Assembly: GCA_018812945.1 (NCBI GenBank)
Contig: JAHJCM010000190.1
Span: 1-32,423, forward strand
Length of the DNA stretch: 32,423 bases
Source: Gammaproteobacteria bacterium
GTDB lineage: Bacteria; Pseudomonadota; Gammaproteobacteria; Burkholderiales; Burkholderiaceae_B
Direction: 5' to 3'
Positions 1-7,553 of the stretch are shown in pieces. Positions within the stretch are counted from its first letter, which is position 1; each line of letters begins with the position of its first letter. Below the pieces are notes generated by a model. The model searched no databases, had not been told where the DNA came from, and saw nothing but the letters and a program-made list of their open reading frames with translations. The position numbers and the translations under genes were made by a program.

Positions 1-2
1 AA

Positions 3-167
3 GTGGCTAAAGACCGCGACAAACGCCTGCAAGAAGCTGGCAGCCGACGATGCCGCACCGCAGTTTGTGAGGTCCGAGTCGAAGAGATATGTGACGGCGA
101 CTACTCACCCGCCGCTGCCGTGACTGTCAGACACATTCTGGCATATGTCAGACAGGAGCAGAAGTGA
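3..167 (+). CDS. Unrecognised partial ORF at the left edge (foreign-looking)
   Basis: This frame is open from the window edge and stops with TGA at 165-167, giving about 54 residues that are rich in charged residues and contain four Cys. Its start lies outside the window, or is the GTG at position 3. A second plus frame (from position 1) is also open, up to a TGA at 121-123, so the coding frame is not certain. I do not recognise either product. The context is what matters: this DNA replaces the part of phaZ that should follow, so it was joined to phaZ secondarily. A phage or mobile-element gene end is possible, but nothing in the sequence proves it. Confidence 0.2.
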   Translation: MAKDRDKRLQEAGSRRCRTAVCEVRVEEICDGDYSPAAAVTVRHILAYVRQEQK

Positions 168-442
168 CCGCAAGACGAGCCGCTAAAGTAGACGCTAACC
201 ACGATTTCCTGGGCAATCGACACTTCGCGATCGCCGCACTTCACTGTGGTAATGCCGAATTCGGGTTTTTCATATTCTTTGCCCAAGCGGTACATCAATT
301 CGAAACCCGCTGAAATACGACGTGCCATGGGCAAATGCGCCAAAGGGCTGAATGGGTTGCTGTATAGCTTAGAACCTGCTTCTGCCCAGATGGTCATGGG
401 GTTTAACAGCGCTCGCTGAAATTCGTGCATTTGATACAGCAT
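101..442 (-). pseudogene. phaZ: Intracellular polyhydroxyalkanoate depolymerase, N-terminal fragment
   Basis: The reading frame begins with MLYQMHEFQRALLNP, followed by YSNPFSPLAHLP and YRLGKEYEKPEFGI, which is the conserved start of intracellular PHB depolymerases. These enzymes are about 400 residues long and hydrolyse stored polyhydroxybutyrate granules in the cytoplasm. Here the similarity holds for only about 82 residues, to about position 197. The frame then continues through unrelated sequence to a stop at 101-103. The whole alpha/beta-hydrolase core with its catalytic triad is therefore missing, and the fragment should be inactive. I set the start at 442 because a GGAGG lies 8 nt upstream and the family begins at this Met; an in-frame ATG at 487 would add 15 residues. 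It lies downstream of fpr on the same strand. Confidence 0.72.
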
Positions 443-450
443 TGAAAGTG

Positions 451-455
451 CCTCC
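451..455 (-). promoter_or_regulatory. Ribosome binding site of phaZ
   Basis: GGAGG on the minus strand sits 8 nt before the ATG at 442. It decides the phaZ start in favour of the second in-frame ATG rather than the one at 487. Confidence 0.7.
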
Positions 456-558
456 GGCTTTATTAGGCGATTGTCTTGATTTGACAATTATGTGTCAGGT
501 TCCTGACGATTATCTTGCAAACATTGCTGCAACGCAACATGTTTGAATGATTCTTCGA

Positions 559-1365
559 TCACCAATAGTTTTCTACAGCGATTTCACCGGGGGTGTTTCG
601 TCGGGCTGGGGAGTAACCTTTTAGTTTCAGTACTTTGCGAATATCTGTAACCATATCCGGGTTGCCGCAAATCATGAATCGACTGCGTTCTACATTCATG
701 GGCAAGCCCGTGTGTTCAGCCAGGGTGCCTTGTTCCAACAAGGTGGTAATTCGTTCACCCAAGCAATTGGGCACTTTCTCGCGGGTAACCACTGGCACGT
801 AGACAAATCGTTTCTTGACGTTCTCGATCAGTTCGCTAAGCACGGGGTGTTCCACAAAACCCTTGATCATGTCTTGATACACCAGTTCCTCAGCGGTGCG
901 GGCACTGTGCACCAGCACGATGTTCTCGAACTGTTCCCAAGTGTGCGGGTCGTGAAGAATCGATAGAAATGGCGCCAGACCGGTTCCTGAGCCCAACAGC
1001 CAAAGATCATGGCCGGTTTCAAAGCGGGCCGTGGTGAGAAAGCCGAAATTGGTTTTGTCGATGTAAACAGGAGAACCCACCTGAAGCTGACTTAGGTGAC
1101 TGGTAAAAGCTCCTTCGGGCACGACAATTGAGAAAAACTCAAGATGCTCGTCAAATGGGCCCGAGACCATGGAGTAGGCTCGCCAGATGATTTCCGGTTC
1201 GCCCGGTAGTTGCAAAGTGTTATCAACACCCAGCCGGGCAAATTGGCCGGCTGTGAAGCGAAAGCCTGTTGGGCGTGTGCAGGTGAAGGAAAACAATTTG
1301 CCTGGCACCCAAACACGCATGCTGGTGATTGTTTCTCGGGTGTATTTGTCTTCAACTTCACTCAT
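559..1365 (-). CDS. fpr: Ferredoxin--NADP+ reductase (FNR family)
   Basis: This 268-residue cytoplasmic flavoprotein passes electrons between NADPH and ferredoxin or flavodoxin. The FAD-binding motif RAYS is at residues 62-65, the NADP-binding GTGLAPF at about 127-133, and a CGNP motif lies near the C-terminus. The chain ends in aromatic residues (NYW), as in bacterial subclass FNRs where the last aromatic residue stacks on the flavin. Length is normal. The gene starts 33 nt after fdxA on the same strand, so reductase and ferredoxin are probably co-transcribed and act as partners, for example in oxidative stress defence or Fe-S supply. Partner and role are inferred from adjacency; the enzyme class is read from the sequence. 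Confidence 0.93.
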   Translation of the reverse strand: MSEVEDKYTRETITSMRVWVPGKLFSFTCTRPTGFRFTAGQFARLGVDNTLQLPGEPEIIWRAYSMVSGPFDEHLEFFSIVVPEGAFTSHLSQLQVGSPVYIDKTNFGFLTTARFETGHDLWLLGSGTGLAPFLSILHDPHTWEQFENIVLVHSARTAEELVYQDMIKGFVEHPVLSELIENVKKRFVYVPVVTREKVPNCLGERITTLLEQGTLAEHTGLPMNVERSRFMICGNPDMVTDIRKVLKLKGYSPARRNTPGEIAVENYW

Positions 1366-1398
1366 GCAACTACTCGATTGGAACTGCCTTGAAGTGGA

Positions 1399-1722
1399 TT
1401 ACTTTTCAAGGTATTGCAGCTTGTCTTTCACGTCCTTCCAGTCATCGGCATCTGGCAGGTGTGCCTTCATGCGCGTAATGCTCGGCCAATCTTTGGCCAG
1501 TTCTACGTTCATGTCGATGAACTTCACCTGGTCGGCGGGTACATCTTCCTCAGCGTAAATCGCGTTGACAGGGCATTCAGGAATGCAAACAGCGCAGTCG
1601 ATGCACTCGTCTGGATCGATCACCAGGAAATTGGGGCCTTCGCGAAAACAGTCGACTGGACATACATCCACACAATCGGTGTATTTGCACTTGATACAAG
1701 ACTCGGTAACTACGTGTGTCAT
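1399..1722 (-). CDS. fdxA: Seven-iron ferredoxin (3Fe-4S / 4Fe-4S)
   Basis: This 107-residue protein closely resembles Azotobacter vinelandii ferredoxin I. Cys9, 17, 21 and 50 match its 3Fe-4S ligands, and Cys25, 40, 43 and 46 match its 4Fe-4S ligands. The extra Cys12, near the 3Fe cluster, is also typical. The acidic C-terminal tail found in this family is present (HLPDADDW). It is a soluble low-potential electron carrier. It is the first gene of a minus-strand pair with fpr, which probably reduces it. The gene is divergent from the LUD-domain gene across 134 nt that must hold both promoters; I see no clear -35/-10 pair there. Confidence 0.95.
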   Translation of the reverse strand: MTHVVTESCIKCKYTDCVDVCPVDCFREGPNFLVIDPDECIDCAVCIPECPVNAIYAEEDVPADQVKFIDMNVELAKDWPSITRMKAHLPDADDWKDVKDKLQYLEK

Positions 1723-1856
1723 GGTGAAAATGTTTGGTTAAGCAAGATAACGAGACATTGTAATCGATTGGGCTGCATTGCACCTGAACCTCCGCTCGAA
1801 TTCACCAACTGGCATGGGGCATACCCTAGGGGCGGCGGTGGCGCGGTTTTTCTATA

Positions 1857-2576
1857 ATGAGTACTACGAATATATGCCTAGGATGCACTTTGAGCCAATC
1901 TTTCAACGATGATGATCTGGATACTTCCGCGGCCCGGTCAGAAATTCTGAATCGGATTCGCAGTCTTCAATCCAGGCCTGTCACCATGCGCGACAATGAG
2001 ATGACCTTGGCCAAGGGTTATCTGGCCCGGAAAACTCGCGGCCCGGCGCCAAGCCCGGTAGAAAATGTGGTGGCTTTGTTTGAGGAGAAATCCCGGGCAA
2101 TGCTTTGTACCGTGCAACGAGTGAAAAGCAATGCCGAAGTGCCTCAAGCCTGTGCTGCTTATCTAGCCGAGAACGAATTGAAGGGCACAGTGGCCATTTG
2201 GCCAGCGTTGAATCAGTTGGACTGGTCGGTGTTGCCGCATGTGGCGCGTTTGGGCGCCCCCACGGGTGATGACTTGATTGGTATCAGTGCTGTGGCTTGC
2301 GCTGTGGCTGAAACCGGCACTCTGGTATTTGCCAGCAAAGCCGATGAACCAGCCAGCACCCACTTGCTGCCAGAAACACATATTGCAATTGTTCGGGAAG
2401 ACCAAGTGGTGCACACCATGGAAGACGGATTTGAAATGCTACGAAAAGAAGGGCGGATTATGCCGAGAGCATTGAACTTCGTATCCGGCCCTTCACGCAC
2501 TGCCGACATCGAACAAACCATTGTGTTGGGTGCACATGGCCCTTACAGGGTGCATTTGATTCTGGTCGGCAAATAA
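1857..2576 (+). CDS. LUD-domain protein, LutC/YkgG-like
   Basis: The 239-residue product has the LutC pattern: an N-terminal helix (ARSEILNRIRSLQ, about 25-37), a central Rossmann-like LUD domain with GISAVACAVAETGTLVF, and the family's C-terminal stretch VSGPSRTADIEQTIVLGAHG. LutC is the third subunit of the LutABC iron-sulfur L-lactate oxidation complex; LUD proteins also occur alone. No lutA or lutB lies beside it, so a role in lactate oxidation is not shown here. The stop is followed 2 nt later by the start of a TRAP binding protein, so the two are probably translated together. The chosen ATG lacks a clear Shine-Dalgarno, but no better start keeps the conserved N-terminal helix. Confidence 0.85.
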   Translation: MSTTNICLGCTLSQSFNDDDLDTSAARSEILNRIRSLQSRPVTMRDNEMTLAKGYLARKTRGPAPSPVENVVALFEEKSRAMLCTVQRVKSNAEVPQACAAYLAENELKGTVAIWPALNQLDWSVLPHVARLGAPTGDDLIGISAVACAVAETGTLVFASKADEPASTHLLPETHIAIVREDQVVHTMEDGFEMLRKEGRIMPRALNFVSGPSRTADIEQTIVLGAHGPYRVHLILVGK

Positions 2577-2578
2577 GC

Positions 2579-3706
2579 ATGCGCGACGATTCCCGGCGAC
2601 GCTTTGTGCAAAAAGCTCTGGCCGCAGGCGCGGCTGGTGCGATAGCCACTCCTGCGGCTTCCCAGCCCGCATCGCTCGTCAAAACCATCAAACCAGTGGT
2701 GTTCAAGTTCCAAAGTACCTGGCCCACCAAAGACATTTTCAATGAGTTTGCCCAGGATTTTGCAAAGAAGGTCAATGACATGTCGGGCGGCGAGTTGCGC
2801 ATTGATGTGTACCCCACCAACAGCATTGTGAAAGCTTTTGGTATACAGAATGCTGTGCACAAAGGGCAGCTTGACGGTGGTCATGGAGTTCCAACTTATT
2901 GGCACGATCGCCATGCCGCATTTTCCCTGTTTGGCAGCGGCCCCAGTTTTGGCATGAGCTCGAACCAGATTCTGGCGTGGTTTCAGTATGGTGGTGGTCA
3001 ACAGCTTTACGACGAACTGGTTCAAAAAGAAATGAACCTGAACATTCAAGGCTTCATGTACGGACCATTGACTCCACAGCCTTTGGGTTGGTTCAAGAAT
3101 CGGATCGAGAGCATCAAGGACCTCGACAAGATGCGTTTTCGGGCCGTGGGTTTGGCCGCTGAAGTGTTCAAGGAACTTGGCTTAACCACCACAGCCTTGC
3201 AGCCCGCCGATATTGTGCCTTGGCTGGACAAAGGCCTGATTGATGCAGCGGAGTTTAACAACCCCAGTTCCGATCGTGCCTTGGGTTTTCCCAGTGTGTC
3301 GTCGGTGTGCATGATTCGCAGCTTTCACCAAAGCAGCGAAGTATTTGAAGTTATTTTCAACAAGCAGCGTTTTGACAGCTTGCCTTTTGCCCTGCGCTCG
3401 ATTATTCGATATGCCTTGCAGGCTTCTTCTGCAGATTTAAGCTGGAAGGCCTCTGACCGGTTTTCAACCGATTACGAGGAAATGCGCCGCAAGCAGGGTG
3501 TTCGTTATTACGTCACCCCGGACGATATTTTGAAGGCACAGCTGACTGCGTGGCGCAAAATCATTGCGCGCGAATCAGCCAACAGTCGGATTTTCAAACG
3601 CATTATTGATTCTCAAATGCGATTTGCCAAGCGTGTGGTGGGTTTTGAAAATGACCTGACACCTTCTTCTAAAATGGCTTTCGATTTTTGGTTCTCTACC
3701 GTGTAA
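2579..3706 (+). CDS. TRAP transporter substrate-binding protein (DctP family)
   Basis: This 375-residue periplasmic receptor has a twin-arginine signal: SRRRFVQKA at residues 5-13, then an Ala-rich hydrophobic stretch ending near ATPAASQ. The mature part follows the DctP/TakP pattern: FQSTWP at the start, a YPTNSIV strand, the segment PQPLGWF where the family places ligand-binding residues, and DAAEFNNP. TRAP receptors bind organic acids such as 2-oxo acids, lactate or C4-dicarboxylates and hand them to a DctQM membrane pair. No DctQ or DctM gene is present nearby, so this receptor must use a permease encoded elsewhere. Its 2-nt spacing after the LutC-like gene hints at lactate or another 2-hydroxy or 2-oxo acid, which is inference. 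Confidence 0.9.
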   Translation: MRDDSRRRFVQKALAAGAAGAIATPAASQPASLVKTIKPVVFKFQSTWPTKDIFNEFAQDFAKKVNDMSGGELRIDVYPTNSIVKAFGIQNAVHKGQLDGGHGVPTYWHDRHAAFSLFGSGPSFGMSSNQILAWFQYGGGQQLYDELVQKEMNLNIQGFMYGPLTPQPLGWFKNRIESIKDLDKMRFRAVGLAAEVFKELGLTTTALQPADIVPWLDKGLIDAAEFNNPSSDRALGFPSVSSVCMIRSFHQSSEVFEVIFNKQRFDSLPFALRSIIRYALQASSADLSWKASDRFSTDYEEMRRKQGVRYYVTPDDILKAQLTAWRKIIARESANSRIFKRIIDSQMRFAKRVVGFENDLTPSSKMAFDFWFSTV

Positions 3707-3756
3707 ACCGTGGCTGGGTTAATATGCAGCCATAACACCTTCAAGAGTGAGCCAAC

Positions 3757-4032
3757 ATGTCTGATATTCACGCCCGCAAAGCACACAATTTGACCCTGGA
3801 AGAGGCCAAGCAAACTGCCCAAAAATTGGCAGATCAACTTCAAAAAGAATTCCAGCTGGATAGTCAATGGCAAGGCAACACCCTCAATTTCACGCGTTCA
3901 GGTGTGAAGGGCAAGCTGGATGTGACTGACAAGGACGTCACTGTCGATATTTCCCTGGGCTTTATGCTGAAAGCATTCAAGGGAAAGATTCAAGCGGAAA
4001 TCGACAAAAACATCGACAAAATGTTTGCTTGA
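3757..4032 (+). CDS. Polyhydroxyalkanoic acid system family protein
   Basis: A 91-residue protein with no signal peptide. It matches my recollection of the small PHA granule-region family (TIGR02610): N-terminal ARKAHNLTLEEAK, a middle WQGNTLNFTRSGVKGKLDV, and a C-terminal helix KAFKGKIQAEIDKNI. These proteins are found near PHA synthesis genes and their molecular function is unknown. The gene lies 50 nt after the TRAP receptor gene on the same strand and converges with the epimerase-like gene 19 nt downstream. With the phaZ remnant it supports PHA metabolism in this organism. Confidence 0.8.
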   Translation: MSDIHARKAHNLTLEEAKQTAQKLADQLQKEFQLDSQWQGNTLNFTRSGVKGKLDVTDKDVTVDISLGFMLKAFKGKIQAEIDKNIDKMFA

Positions 4033-4051
4033 TCGAGCAATCCGAGTCGGA

Positions 4052-5014
4052 TCATCTTTGACCGGAAAGAAAATCAGCAACGCTGGGATAGCGAAGATGA
4101 AATCCCAGTTTTTTCTGGTTCAACGATTCAATACGCCGCGATTCCGACATGAAACTCCACATCATGGGACTCACCATTTGTTTCAGCTCTTCCCGAGAAA
4201 AGCGGGGTGGGCGTGGAAGCTGATAAGCATCGGCCACCAGGTTAAAGTAGTCTCCCATTTTGCTGGGTTTTGCGTCGCAGGCGTTCAGCACCTCAAAGGC
4301 ACCGCCTTTGTAATTGACCCATCGGCTTAAACGGCCCAAATCGAGTTCATGAATGTGGTTTGACCACGCATCTTCATCAGGCAGCAAGGCCGGTGTGCGG
4401 TTTTTGATGCGGTCAATTGGCAATCGGTTATCGCCGTATATGCCGGGCGCACGCAGCAGGTGCACATGCACACCATGTTTTAGTCCCAGTCGAATTTGCG
4501 TTTCGGCGTGAACCCGCCGCTTCGCTCTGTCTGATTGAGCATTCAATGGCGTGTATTCATTAATCCATTGCCCTTGCGCATTGCCATAAACGCCGGTGGT
4601 GGACACATAGCTGATTCGCGGTGCGGGTTTACCGTGAGCCTTGGCCCTTGTGGCTGCCCACAGCACCAGTTTTTTCAGTGTGTTGTCAGTGTTTACGGAT
4701 GAGTCGGGCGGCGCCATCCAGATGATTCGGTGCCCCATTGAAATTAGGCGCAACAGGTCGCTCTTCGAATTCAAATCAATGGCCAGTGGCCGAGCGTTGT
4801 GTGCCAAGATGGCAGCGCGCTTTGCTGCGGTATCCGCCCCAGGGCGATAAGTCGCTGTAAAATGTTGATCTGGAAAGGTTTGTAACAAGACCAAGCCCAC
4901 TTGCCCGCAGCCCGCAACGCTTATATTGCTTTGCCGAAAGCGCCGGGGCAAACTGCGTTTGAAAAATAGCCCGCCGGGTTTGTCGATGTCACGGAAAGTA
5001 GTTTGATGATTCAC
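4052..5014 (-). CDS. NAD(P)-dependent epimerase/SDR-like protein (YeeZ-like)
   Basis: The protein has an N-terminal dinucleotide-binding motif (VAGCGQVG), the segment RISYVSTTGVYGNAQGQW that carries the SDR-type Ser-Thr-Tyr neighbourhood, and LLRAPGIYG, all typical of extended-SDR/epimerase-like proteins of the YeeZ group. The substrate is unknown. The frame is open far upstream (to 5536), but that part is the shadow of the divergent oxidoreductase gene. Start is uncertain: GTG at 5014 (320 residues, overlapping the divergent gene by 9 nt) or TTG at 4951 (299 residues, placing the Rossmann strand about 9 residues from the N-terminus). I see no strong ribosome binding site for either. It converges with the PHA-system gene. 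Confidence 0.75.
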   Translation of the reverse strand: MNHQTTFRDIDKPGGLFFKRSLPRRFRQSNISVAGCGQVGLVLLQTFPDQHFTATYRPGADTAAKRAAILAHNARPLAIDLNSKSDLLRLISMGHRIIWMAPPDSSVNTDNTLKKLVLWAATRAKAHGKPAPRISYVSTTGVYGNAQGQWINEYTPLNAQSDRAKRRVHAETQIRLGLKHGVHVHLLRAPGIYGDNRLPIDRIKNRTPALLPDEDAWSNHIHELDLGRLSRWVNYKGGAFEVLNACDAKPSKMGDYFNLVADAYQLPRPPRFSREELKQMVSPMMWSFMSESRRIESLNQKKLGFHLRYPSVADFLSGQR

Positions 5015-6025
5015 AACGTAGAAATTCTTCCCAGTCAAAAACAGTTTGAATGCGAGGCCGACGATACTTTGTTGTCGGCGGCACTGCGCGCAAACGTCAT
5101 TTTGCCATATGGCTGCAAAGACGGCGCATGTGGATCGTGCAAGGCCGATTTGATCGAGGGCCGGGTGGATTATGGCACCTATCAGTCGCGCGCCCTGAGT
5201 GAGGAGGAACGCGTGCGCGGGAAGGTGCTCACTTGTTGCGCGAAGCCATTGAGCCCAGTGAAATTGAAGGTGAGGGAACTGTCCGGTTTGGGTGACATTC
5301 CCATCAAGAAAATGCCTTGCCGGTTGCAAAGCATCGAGAGATCTGCGACCGATGTGGCCATTCTCAAGTTGCAGTTGCCGGCCAATGAGGTGTTGCAATT
5401 CAATGCTGGGCAGTACATAGAATTCATGCTTCGCGATGGTTCGCGCCGCAGTTACTCGCTGGCCAATGCGCCTTATCAGGAAGGCGGGATCGAGCTGCAC
5501 ATTCGGCACATGCCCGGTGGCTTGTTCACTGACCATGTATTCAGCACCATGAAAGAACGGGAAATTCTGCGTTTTGAAGGTCCCTTCGGTACATTTTTTT
5601 TGCGCGACGATTCCACGAAACCCGTGGTATTGCTCGCCAGTGGCACTGGGTTCGCACCGATTAAATCGTTACTGGAGCAAGCCTTTTTCAAGAACAACAG
5701 CCGCGAGTTTGTGTTGTATTGGGGTGCACGAACCAAGGCCGATTTGTATATGCTGGATTTGCCCGTGCAATGGGCAAGCGAGCACTCAAATTTCAAATTT
5801 GTGTCGGTGCTGTCTGATGCCACAGCCGAATGTAACTGGACGGGGCGAACAGGTTTTGTGCACCAGGCGGTTATGCAGGACTTTCCGGATTTGAGCGCAC
5901 ACCAAGTGTATGCCTGTGGTGCACCGATTGTGATCGAGTCAGCCCAGCGCGATTTCACCTCACAGTGTGGTTTACCCGAGGAGGAGTTCTTCGCAGATTC
6001 CTTTACGTCTATGGCAGATGCCTGA
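5006..6025 (+). CDS. 2Fe-2S/FAD/NAD(P)H oxidoreductase, CDP-6-deoxy-delta-3,4-glucoseen reductase-like
   Basis: The 339-residue protein has three parts. An N-terminal plant-type 2Fe-2S domain has Cys37, 42, 45 and 77 (CKDGACGSC then C about 30 residues on). An FAD domain has RSYSLAN. A C-terminal NAD domain has ASGTGFAPIKS and a YACGAP segment. This order is that of AscD-type CDP-6-deoxyglucoseen reductase and of oxygenase reductases. No dideoxysugar genes surround it, so the sugar-specific name commonly given in Burkholderiales may be wrong, and it may serve another oxygenase or reductase. ATG 5006 is preferred over TTG 5003 because GGAAAG lies 7 nt upstream. Its start overlaps the divergent epimerase-like gene if that gene uses GTG 5014. 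Confidence 0.85.
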   Translation: MIHNVEILPSQKQFECEADDTLLSAALRANVILPYGCKDGACGSCKADLIEGRVDYGTYQSRALSEEERVRGKVLTCCAKPLSPVKLKVRELSGLGDIPIKKMPCRLQSIERSATDVAILKLQLPANEVLQFNAGQYIEFMLRDGSRRSYSLANAPYQEGGIELHIRHMPGGLFTDHVFSTMKEREILRFEGPFGTFFLRDDSTKPVVLLASGTGFAPIKSLLEQAFFKNNSREFVLYWGARTKADLYMLDLPVQWASEHSNFKFVSVLSDATAECNWTGRTGFVHQAVMQDFPDLSAHQVYACGAPIVIESAQRDFTSQCGLPEEEFFADSFTSMADA

Positions 6026-6046
6026 CCAGCAAGCTTACAGCAGGCT

Positions 6047-6787
6047 TTATTGCGACACTTGCCCCAGATAGGTTTCTCGAATTCTGGGGTCGTTGATCAG
6101 TTCACTGGCCAGGCCTTCGTAATCAATCAAACCTGAATCCATGACATAAGCTCGGTTAGCCAGTTGCAGGGCGATGTGAGCATTTTGCTCGACAAGCAGT
6201 ATCGTCATTCCTTCGCGGTGTACCTGTTGAATCACCTCAAAAATTTTCTCAACCATGATCGGAGCCAATCCCATGCTGGGTTCGTCCAGCAGCAGCAAAT
6301 CGGGCTTTCCCATCAGCGCACGTGCCATGGCCAACATTTGCTGCTCTCCACCACTCAAAGTTCCAGCGGATTGCTTCAGTCGCTCCCTGATGCGCGGAAA
6401 CAGAGTCAGCATTTTCTCCAAATCACAATCAATCTCAGCTTTCAGGCAGCCGGTTTGAAAGCGCGCATTGGCACCCAATTCAAGATTTTCAAGCACGGTC
6501 AGGCGGGTGAAAATTCCGCGTCCCTCTGGCACCAGGGCCAGCCCGAGTGGCAGCCTTTGATGCGCGGGCAGCTTCGTCAAATCAATGGTGCTTTTGAAAG
6601 TAGCTGCATGGGCTTGAAAAGGCAACAAGCCTGCAATGGCTTTCATGGCTGACGTTTTACCGGCACCATTGCAGCCAATCAAGCACACCAGCTCACCTGC
6701 ATGCACGTGAAAACTCAAGCCCTTCACAGCCTGAATTCCGCCGTAGGCAACAGTCAGACCTTGAATGTTCAGCATGGAATCAGCCAT
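6047..6787 (-). CDS. livF: Branched-chain amino acid-type ABC transporter ATP-binding protein LivF
   Basis: This is a 246-residue ATPase of the LivF group. Walker A GCNGAGKTS is at about 38-46, the ABC signature LSGGEQQ in the middle, and Walker B LLLLDEPSMGLAP follows, with the switch His region after it. It pairs with LivG to drive the LivHM permease. The Walker A second residue is Cys where Ala, Pro or Arg is more usual; that position is variable and activity should be kept. The frame is open to 6859, but ATG 6787 gives the family N-terminus, follows a G-rich SD-like run, and overlaps the livG stop by 8 nt, indicating translational coupling. It is the last gene of livHMGF. Confidence 0.93.
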   Translation of the reverse strand: MADSMLNIQGLTVAYGGIQAVKGLSFHVHAGELVCLIGCNGAGKTSAMKAIAGLLPFQAHAATFKSTIDLTKLPAHQRLPLGLALVPEGRGIFTRLTVLENLELGANARFQTGCLKAEIDCDLEKMLTLFPRIRERLKQSAGTLSGGEQQMLAMARALMGKPDLLLLDEPSMGLAPIMVEKIFEVIQQVHREGMTILLVEQNAHIALQLANRAYVMDSGLIDYEGLASELINDPRIRETYLGQVSQ

Positions 6788-7553
6788 GGTGTAGCCCCCC
6801 AAGGTAGGCTTCAATGACGGCGGGGGATTGCTGCACTTGCGTGGAGGTTCCCTGAGCAATTACTTTGCCGTAATCCAGCACAATGACTTCGTCACAAATA
6901 CCCATCACCAGTTTGACATCATGTTCAATCAGCAGTATCGATGTCCCGTCCTGTCGAATCCGGAGCAGCAATTCTCGCAGCTTCAATTTTTCAGTCGCAT
7001 TCATGCCAGCAGCGGGTTCGTCCAAGGCGAGTAGCGCAGGTTCGCTGGCCAGAGCGCGTGCAATTTCGAGGCGTCGTTGATCACCATAAGAAAGCTGCCC
7101 GGCCAGGTGATTGCTGTAAGCGCCGATGCCCACATAATCCAACCACTTCAATGCCTGCTGGTGTACCCGTTTTTCCTCGCGGCGTTGTGCCGGGGTACGA
7201 AGTACCGCGCCCAATACGCCCTGCCTGGTTTTGCCATGCATGCCCACGGCCACATTTTCAAGCGCTGTCATACTCTTGAACAAACGGATATTTTGAAATG
7301 TGCGGGCCAACCCCATTTGCGCGACACGGTGTGGTGACGCGGGCTTGTATGTTTTACCTTTGAATTCAAATTGCCCTTCGTCGGGTGCGTACAAACCGGT
7401 GATCAAATTGAAACAAGTGGTTTTGCCCGCACCGTTCGGGCCAATCAGCCCCACCACTTGTCCGGGCTGAACGCTCAGGCTGACATCATCTACAGCAGTG
7501 ATGCCGCCGAAGCTTTTTTTCAGATGGGTGGCGCTAAAGAGGGGTATGTTCAT
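6780..7553 (-). CDS. livG: Branched-chain amino acid-type ABC transporter ATP-binding protein LivG
   Basis: A 257-residue ATPase. Walker A GPNGAGKTT is at about 38-46, the LivG-type signature LSYGDQRRLEIARAL replaces LSGGQ, and Walker B LLALDEPAAGMN follows. The LivG-type tail YLGGLHHG is present. I use ATG 7553 because it overlaps the livM stop as ATGA, a standard coupling arrangement; an in-frame GTG at 7568 would add five residues. With LivF it forms the cytoplasmic ATPase pair of the importer. Confidence 0.93.
   Translation of the reverse strand: MNIPLFSATHLKKSFGGITAVDDVSLSVQPGQVVGLIGPNGAGKTTCFNLITGLYAPDEGQFEFKGKTYKPASPHRVAQMGLARTFQNIRLFKSMTALENVAVGMHGKTRQGVLGAVLRTPAQRREEKRVHQQALKWLDYVGIGAYSNHLAGQLSYGDQRRLEIARALASEPALLALDEPAAGMNATEKLKLRELLLRIRQDGTSILLIEHDVKLVMGICDEVIVLDYGKVIAQGTSTQVQQSPAVIEAYLGGLHHG

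Noticed and set aside
1-167. Phage spanin (Rz/Rz1) overlapping pair, suggested by two open plus frames
   Set aside because: Neither frame shows a signal anchor, lipobox or recognisable spanin motif within the short visible part; the idea cannot be supported from this window.
5015-5536. N-terminal extension of the epimerase-like frame up to 5536
   Set aside because: It lies antisense to the 2Fe-2S and FAD domains of a well-supported gene, shows no family similarity, and the Rossmann motif begins only after about 4930.
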